A stretch of 64,000 bases of DNA from Sphaerobacter thermophilus DSM 20745 (lineage in GTDB: Bacteria > Chloroflexota > Chloroflexia > Thermomicrobiales > Thermomicrobiaceae). Position numbers and translations under genes: made by a program. Position 1 is the stretch's first letter; each line of letters starts with the position of its first letter. Below, one piece after another: positions 60,188-64,000 of the stretch. The notes under the pieces are model-generated. The model saw nothing but the letters and a program-made list of their open reading frames with translations, was not told the DNA's origin and ran no database searches. Where the stretch lies: NCBI RefSeq assembly GCF_000024985.1, contig NC_013524.1:930001-994000 (forward strand). The letters are read 5' to 3'.

Positions 60188-61864
60188 TCACTCCGACCGC
60201 CACACGTCCCACAGGCGGTAGTTCCCCGTCGGCAGGATACGGAAGCCGTGGATGTACTTCTGCACCGCGGTGCGTCCGGTCGGGTAGTAGAGCAGGATGA
60301 CCGGCGCGTCCTCGGTGGTGAGTTCCTGGATCCGGTGGTACATCTCCTCGCGACGGGCCGGGTCGGTCTCCGCGGCTGCCTCGCGGGCGAGGCGATCGAC
60401 CTCCTCGTTCTTGTACCCGGTCCAGACCGCCTTGGTGCCGCCGTCGCTCACCATGCCGAACGTGACCAGCTCGTCGGGGTCGATGATGTCGGTGGTGTAG
60501 TAGGACTTGGACCAGTCGTAGTTGAGCGCCCGGATGTCGTCGGTCGCGCTCCCCGGCTCGACCAGCCGGATGTTGATCGTGCCGCCGATCTCGGCGAGCT
60601 GTGACTGCACGAGCTGCGCGACCTGCTGCGCCACGGGGTCGCCGGAGGAGATGATCAACTCGGCGGTGAACCCGTCGGGGGCGCTGGAACTAGCCATCAG
60701 CTCCTTGGCCTTTTCCAAGTTGTAGGGATACCCCTCGACGTGGTCGGCGTGGTAGAGCATCTTCGGCAGCATCGTGTTGGCCATCTCGCCGTAGCCGAAG
60801 AGGACGGACTGGATGATGGCCTCCTTGTCGATGGCGTAGTTGATCGCCTGCCGCACCAACTTGTCGTCGAACGGCTTGCGCGTGTGGTTCATGCCGATGT
60901 AGTCGAACCGCGCGGCGCCGTCGGTCAGGATGGTGTAGTTCGGGTTCGCCTCGAGCGCCTCAAGCTGGCTGAACGGGACGTCGGTGGCGATGTCGAGCTC
61001 GCCCGCCTGGAACTTGAGCATGCGGGTGTTGGCGTCGGTCAGGACGAGGAACTCCAGCTCATCGAGGTAGGGCCGCTCCGGATCCCAGTAGTTCTCCCAC
61101 TTCTTCAGCTTGATGCTGGTGTTCTTCTCCCAGGAGACGAACTGGAAGGGTCCAGACCCCACCGGGGAGTCGAAGAGGGCCGGTCCCCGCTCCTCGTGCA
61201 GCTTCTTCGGGATGATGGAGGAGGAGAACAGCGCCACGTCGGCCAGGAACGGCGCCCAGGTGTGGCTCATCTTGACCGTGACGGTCCGCTCGTCCGTGGC
61301 CTCGACGGTGTCCACCCCCTGGTAGATCCAGCCCCACTGGGAGTCCTCCTCCTGCACCGCGCGCAGCAGGGAGTAGACCGCGTCTTCGGCCGTGACCGGC
61401 GAGCCGTCGTGGAATGTCGCCTCGCGGAGGTTGAAGGTGTAGGTGAGGCCGTCGTCGCTGACCTCCCACGTCTCGGCCAGACCCGGCTCGACCGACTGGC
61501 CGTCGGGCGCGTTGCGGACGAGCTGGTCGTAGATGAGGACCATCGTCCAGATCGACATGTTGTCCGTGGGGATGATCGGGTCGAAGCTGGTGACATCCCG
61601 GTCGGCGAGGCTCATCGTCAGCTTGCCGCCGTACTTCGGCTCGCCCTCGCTCCCGCTGTCACCGGAGGTGCCGGGGGTGCCGGATGTGCCCTGCGTGGCG
61701 TCGGCCGACGAGCCGCCGTCGCCACTGCCGCCCTCGCTGTCCCCGCCACCACACGCGGCCAGCAGCGGCATCGCGGCGACGGTGGCGCCGAGCCCCAGCC
61801 CGGCCGCGAGCAACTGCCGTCGTGTGGTTCGTTTGCCTTCCATGTCCAGGCCCATGTCACTCAT
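60188..61864 (-). CDS. Peptide ABC substrate-binding lipoprotein (DppA/OppA-type SBP)
   Basis: A 558-residue exported binding protein. The signal is twin-arginine-like (TTRRQLLAAGLGLGATVAAM) with lipobox PLLAAC, followed by a Gly/Ser/Thr linker and a family 5 extracellular domain (TFHDGSPVTAEDAVYSLLR, LEFLVLTDANTRMLKFQAGE, HTRKPFDDKLVRQAINYAID). It should bind di- or oligopeptides outside the cell. ATGs at 61864 and 61855 both fit GGAGAGAGGAG; I keep the first. First gene of the transporter part of the operon. Confidence 0.92.
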   Translation of the reverse strand: MSDMGLDMEGKRTTRRQLLAAGLGLGATVAAMPLLAACGGGDSEGGSGDGGSSADATQGTSGTPGTSGDSGSEGEPKYGGKLTMSLADRDVTSFDPIIPTDNMSIWTMVLIYDQLVRNAPDGQSVEPGLAETWEVSDDGLTYTFNLREATFHDGSPVTAEDAVYSLLRAVQEEDSQWGWIYQGVDTVEATDERTVTVKMSHTWAPFLADVALFSSSIIPKKLHEERGPALFDSPVGSGPFQFVSWEKNTSIKLKKWENYWDPERPYLDELEFLVLTDANTRMLKFQAGELDIATDVPFSQLEALEANPNYTILTDGAARFDYIGMNHTRKPFDDKLVRQAINYAIDKEAIIQSVLFGYGEMANTMLPKMLYHADHVEGYPYNLEKAKELMASSSAPDGFTAELIISSGDPVAQQVAQLVQSQLAEIGGTINIRLVEPGSATDDIRALNYDWSKSYYTTDIIDPDELVTFGMVSDGGTKAVWTGYKNEEVDRLAREAAAETDPARREEMYHRIQELTTEDAPVILLYYPTGRTAVQKYIHGFRILPTGNYRLWDVWRSE

Positions 61865-61904
61865 CTCCTCTCTCCGTGCGCCGTCGGTTCGGCGCTACCT
61901 GACC

Positions 61905-61960
61905 GGCGCACCGCGCCGGTGCGCCATCCATCGCTGCCCGGGCCAGCATGACCCGGGCAG
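61905..61960 (-). terminator. Two hairpins between the hydrolase and binding-protein genes
   Basis: Stems GGCGCACCG/CGGTGCGCC (61905-61913, 61917-61925) and CTGCCCGGG/CCCGGGCAG (61934-61942, 61952-61960) lie in the 200-base gap after the hydrolase stop. They may end the hydrolase transcript. Confidence 0.5.
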
Positions 61961-62064
61961 TGCCTGGTTTCAGCACGAGGCCTGCCTGATCGCAGGGGCG
62001 GAGGCGGCGGTGGTTCCACCCCTCTGCCACCGGGCACGTCGGCCTGCACGCTCGTCGTTTCGCT

Positions 62065-63792
62065 CTACCCTGCGTCCCCGCCTGACCCGACCGACCCGCG
62101 TGCGATGGGCAGGTGGATCCGCGACGGGTACGCTGGCGAGTGGTGCACGGTGTTGTTCGCAATACGAGGATTCGTCGCCCACTTGATCGGCCCGAACCGG
62201 TTCATGTTCCGGGCGAACCAGGGGAAGTCGCTGCTGGTGATCGACACTCGGATGCGGTGGCCGGGGAGGAAGCAGTGGTGCGTGGGCCACAGCTCGACGG
62301 TGAAGCGGGTGGGCTCGCCCGGCGTGAGCGGCGTCGGCGACTCCAGCGAATCGCGGTACGAGGCGCGCAGGCAGCCCTGGGTCACCTTGATGGAGCGTCC
62401 ATCCGGGTGGACGTCGGTGATCTTTACGTGCCAGTCGGTGTCGTCACAGTCGCTGGAGGCGAAGAGTTCCAGCCGCGGCCAGCCGGAGATGACCACTGGC
62501 TCCGTCAGGACCTCGCTGGTGTAGACGATGACGTCGTCCCGCGCTTCGACCGCGGTCTGATCGAGCGGCACCTCCTCCATCGGGTAGCGACGGACGTCCA
62601 TCTGCGTCGGTGCCGGGTCTAGCGGGTCGTACCGGTAGGTCCGGTCCGGGTCGGCATCGGCGGGCGGGTCGGCCGTGAGGGAGCCTTCCGCGCCGTCGAA
62701 GCGGAGGTAAAGAGCCTCCTCGCGCTCGGCGAGCGGCCAGTGGTCCGCCTCAACCCAGACGTTGGTGCCGGGCTCGAACAGGCGGACGGGTGCCGTATCG
62801 AGGATGCCGTTGTCGATGCCCTTGAGCCAGTAGTCGAACCACTGGAGGTGCAACTGGTCCATGTCCAGCGCTGCGTCCGGGCCGAAGTCGATGTCGAGGT
62901 AGCGGGAGTTGGGATAGCGCGAACCGAGGTGGCTCCAGGGACCGACCACGAGGCGCTGGGTGTCGCGCGCGGGCGAGTAGCGCACCATATGTTCGTAGTG
63001 GTGGAAGGCGCCGAGGAGGTCTTCCAGGTCGTACCATCCGGTCACGTGGAGACACGGGACGTCGATGCTGGCATAGCGATCGTCGAAGCGGATGGCCTTC
63101 CAGAAGTCGTCGAGGGTGTCGTGGTCCATCATGTCGCGCCAGGTCTGGCCGGTGGGGTTGATGAATTCCCCGATTGCTTCCAGTGGCAGGCGCCGCAGCA
63201 CTTCATCCCAGTCCGTGTGCGCGAGGCTGTACGACTCATTGATGCGCCGGCGCACCATGTGGACCCACCACCCGAAGTAGAGCTGGAAGACGCCGGAGGT
63301 GTAGGGGATCTCCTGCTGCCACCGCCCCGCGGCCGAGGTCGACACCATGCAGGTCAGATGCGGCGGGCGCTCAGACGCGGCCGCCCACTGGGTCCAGCCC
63401 ATGTAGCTCAGGCCGGTGGTGCCGACCTTGCCGGTGCACCAGTCCTGCGCCGCGACCCACTCGATAATGTCGTAGCCGTCCCGCGGGTCGTTGACGAAGG
63501 CACGCCACTCGCCCTCCGACTTGCCGCGACCCCGGACGTCCACGACGACGAACGCGTACCCGTGCTGTTGGTAGAACCGGCCTTCCACCGGGAAGAAGGT
63601 CGGGTTGCTCTTGTCGTATGGCGTGATCTGGACGATGGCCGGAGCCGGGAGAGCAGATGCGTCCGGCAGATAAATGTCGGCCGCCAGTTCCACACCATCC
63701 CGCATCGGGATACCGACCTCAAAGACCGTCCCGGTATCCCCGGCGGCCGCGAGCCGTGCCTCGAACCGCTGGCGCGGTGTCATCTCGGACAT
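62065..63792 (-). CDS. CocE/NonD-type hydrolase (X-Pro dipeptidyl-peptidase S15 family)
   Basis: A 575-residue alpha/beta-hydrolase with a C-terminal beta-sandwich, as in X-Pro dipeptidyl peptidases, cocaine esterase and alpha-amino-acid ester hydrolases. Nucleophile S129 is in GLSYMGW; the acid Asp is in VTGWYDLE and the His in VVGPWSHLG; Y59 of TPYDKS fits the oxyanion position. No signal peptide is seen, so it acts in the cytoplasm. Start ATG 63792; the upstream minus-strand promoter fits. Located before the peptide ABC genes, it may split imported peptides, but esterase or beta-lactam hydrolase activity is also possible. Confidence 0.9.
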   Translation of the reverse strand: MSEMTPRQRFEARLAAAGDTGTVFEVGIPMRDGVELAADIYLPDASALPAPAIVQITPYDKSNPTFFPVEGRFYQQHGYAFVVVDVRGRGKSEGEWRAFVNDPRDGYDIIEWVAAQDWCTGKVGTTGLSYMGWTQWAAASERPPHLTCMVSTSAAGRWQQEIPYTSGVFQLYFGWWVHMVRRRINESYSLAHTDWDEVLRRLPLEAIGEFINPTGQTWRDMMDHDTLDDFWKAIRFDDRYASIDVPCLHVTGWYDLEDLLGAFHHYEHMVRYSPARDTQRLVVGPWSHLGSRYPNSRYLDIDFGPDAALDMDQLHLQWFDYWLKGIDNGILDTAPVRLFEPGTNVWVEADHWPLAEREEALYLRFDGAEGSLTADPPADADPDRTYRYDPLDPAPTQMDVRRYPMEEVPLDQTAVEARDDVIVYTSEVLTEPVVISGWPRLELFASSDCDDTDWHVKITDVHPDGRSIKVTQGCLRASYRDSLESPTPLTPGEPTRFTVELWPTHHCFLPGHRIRVSITSSDFPWFARNMNRFGPIKWATNPRIANNTVHHSPAYPSRIHLPIARGSVGSGGDAG

Positions 63793-63838
63793 GCTGCCCC
63801 CACACCCATCACCCGATGTCCCATTCCAAACCCGGCGC

Positions 63839-63868
63839 ACTATATCAGATGATGCCGGAGATGTCCAA
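63839..63868 (-). promoter_or_regulatory. Sigma-70-type promoter for the CocE/S15 hydrolase
   Basis: On the minus strand TTGGAC (complement of 63863-63868), an 18-base spacer and TATAGT (complement of 63839-63844) give a plausible promoter about 45 bases before the ATG. Confidence 0.65.
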
Positions 63869-63954
63869 GCACTTCGTGTCACGCAGCCGATTATGGTCGC
63901 GATCGACCCTATGAAGGTAACGGACGCGCAAGGTACCGGGTGTTGCTGTACTCC

Positions 63955-63998
63955 GCAGGAATCGGCGGCCTGACATCCCCTTGGCCGCCGATTCCTGC
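63955..63998. repeat. Perfect 16-base inverted repeat at the window end
   Basis: GCAGGAATCGGCGGCC (63955-63970) and GGCCGCCGATTCCTGC (63983-63998) enclose a 12-base loop. No T-run is visible inside the window. It could be a terminator for a gene beyond the right edge, or a repeat element. Confidence 0.75.
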
Positions 63999-64000
63999 GC

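Noticed and set aside
1-64000. tRNA, rRNA or known riboswitch
   Set aside because: I looked through the gaps by eye and saw no cloverleaf with a GTTCRANNC arm, no rRNA and no well-known aptamer consensus. A covariance-model search would be decisive.

Overview
The window is GC-rich (I estimate high sixties percent) bacterial chromosome with tightly packed genes on both strands, Shine-Dalgarno-led starts, many GTG and some TTG starts, and no phage, insertion sequence, rRNA, tRNA or CRISPR that I can see. The gene mix (multi-pass membrane proteins, lipoproteins with Tat-like signals, the prkA/yhbH/spoVR trio, DUF2851 and DUF4032 proteins, a short MutY) together with the dispersed GC-rich intergenic repeats suggests the Thermomicrobia branch of Chloroflexota, near Sphaerobacter. 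That assignment is inference from gene content, not a database match.

Layout. 1-5.4 kb: YkvI-type transporter, membrane glycosyltransferase, amidase, then an 800-base repeat block. 5.4-12.2 kb: class A penicillin-binding protein divergent from argG, then a short mutY, an aminoglycoside-phosphotransferase-fold kinase and a small unknown protein. 12.3-18.7 kb: cupredoxin-like lipoprotein, miaA divergent from mltG-aroE, a lone prepilin peptidase overlapping tail-to-tail with a receiver protein that lacks its phosphoacceptor Asp, and a cation diffusion facilitator. 18.8-24.5 kb: two exported proteins built from the same PVRGFG/FERGTM repeat, flanking an AbrB-PIN toxin-antitoxin pair and an OmpR-type two-component system. 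24.7-29.4 kb: prkA-yhbH-spoVR operon. 30-42 kb: deacetylase, XRE regulator, DUF2851 protein, OmpR-type regulator with an odd tail, DJ-1/PfpI protein, aminotransferase, DUF4032 kinase-like protein, GT9 glycosyltransferase and PAP2 protein. 42-46 kb: Mug glycosylase, then a copper pair (YcnI-like protein plus a four-part CopC-CopD-YtkA-LolA-like fusion).

46-64 kb is nutrient uptake and catabolism: an exported amidase; a polyamine-type ABC operon (ATPase, binding protein, two permeases) followed by a PuuB/DadA-like amine oxidase; a CoA-transferase; and a minus-strand peptide system consisting of an X-Pro dipeptidyl peptidase/CocE-type hydrolase, a dipeptide ABC binding protein, two permeases and an M55 D-aminopeptidase. 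The latter looks like a unit for taking up and hydrolysing small, possibly D-amino-acid-containing, peptides.

Between genes there are at least three families of dispersed inverted-repeat elements (GTCATRCGTCAT arms with CCCTCTCCC...GGGAGAGGG cores; GCCCGGGGCT palindromes; TGTCATCCTTCGG...GGATGACA elements). They sit almost only at gene ends and probably act as hairpins in RNA. The points most worth a second look are the four-domain copper fusion, the shared surface repeat module, the two atypical receiver domains, the peptide system and the modular repeats.
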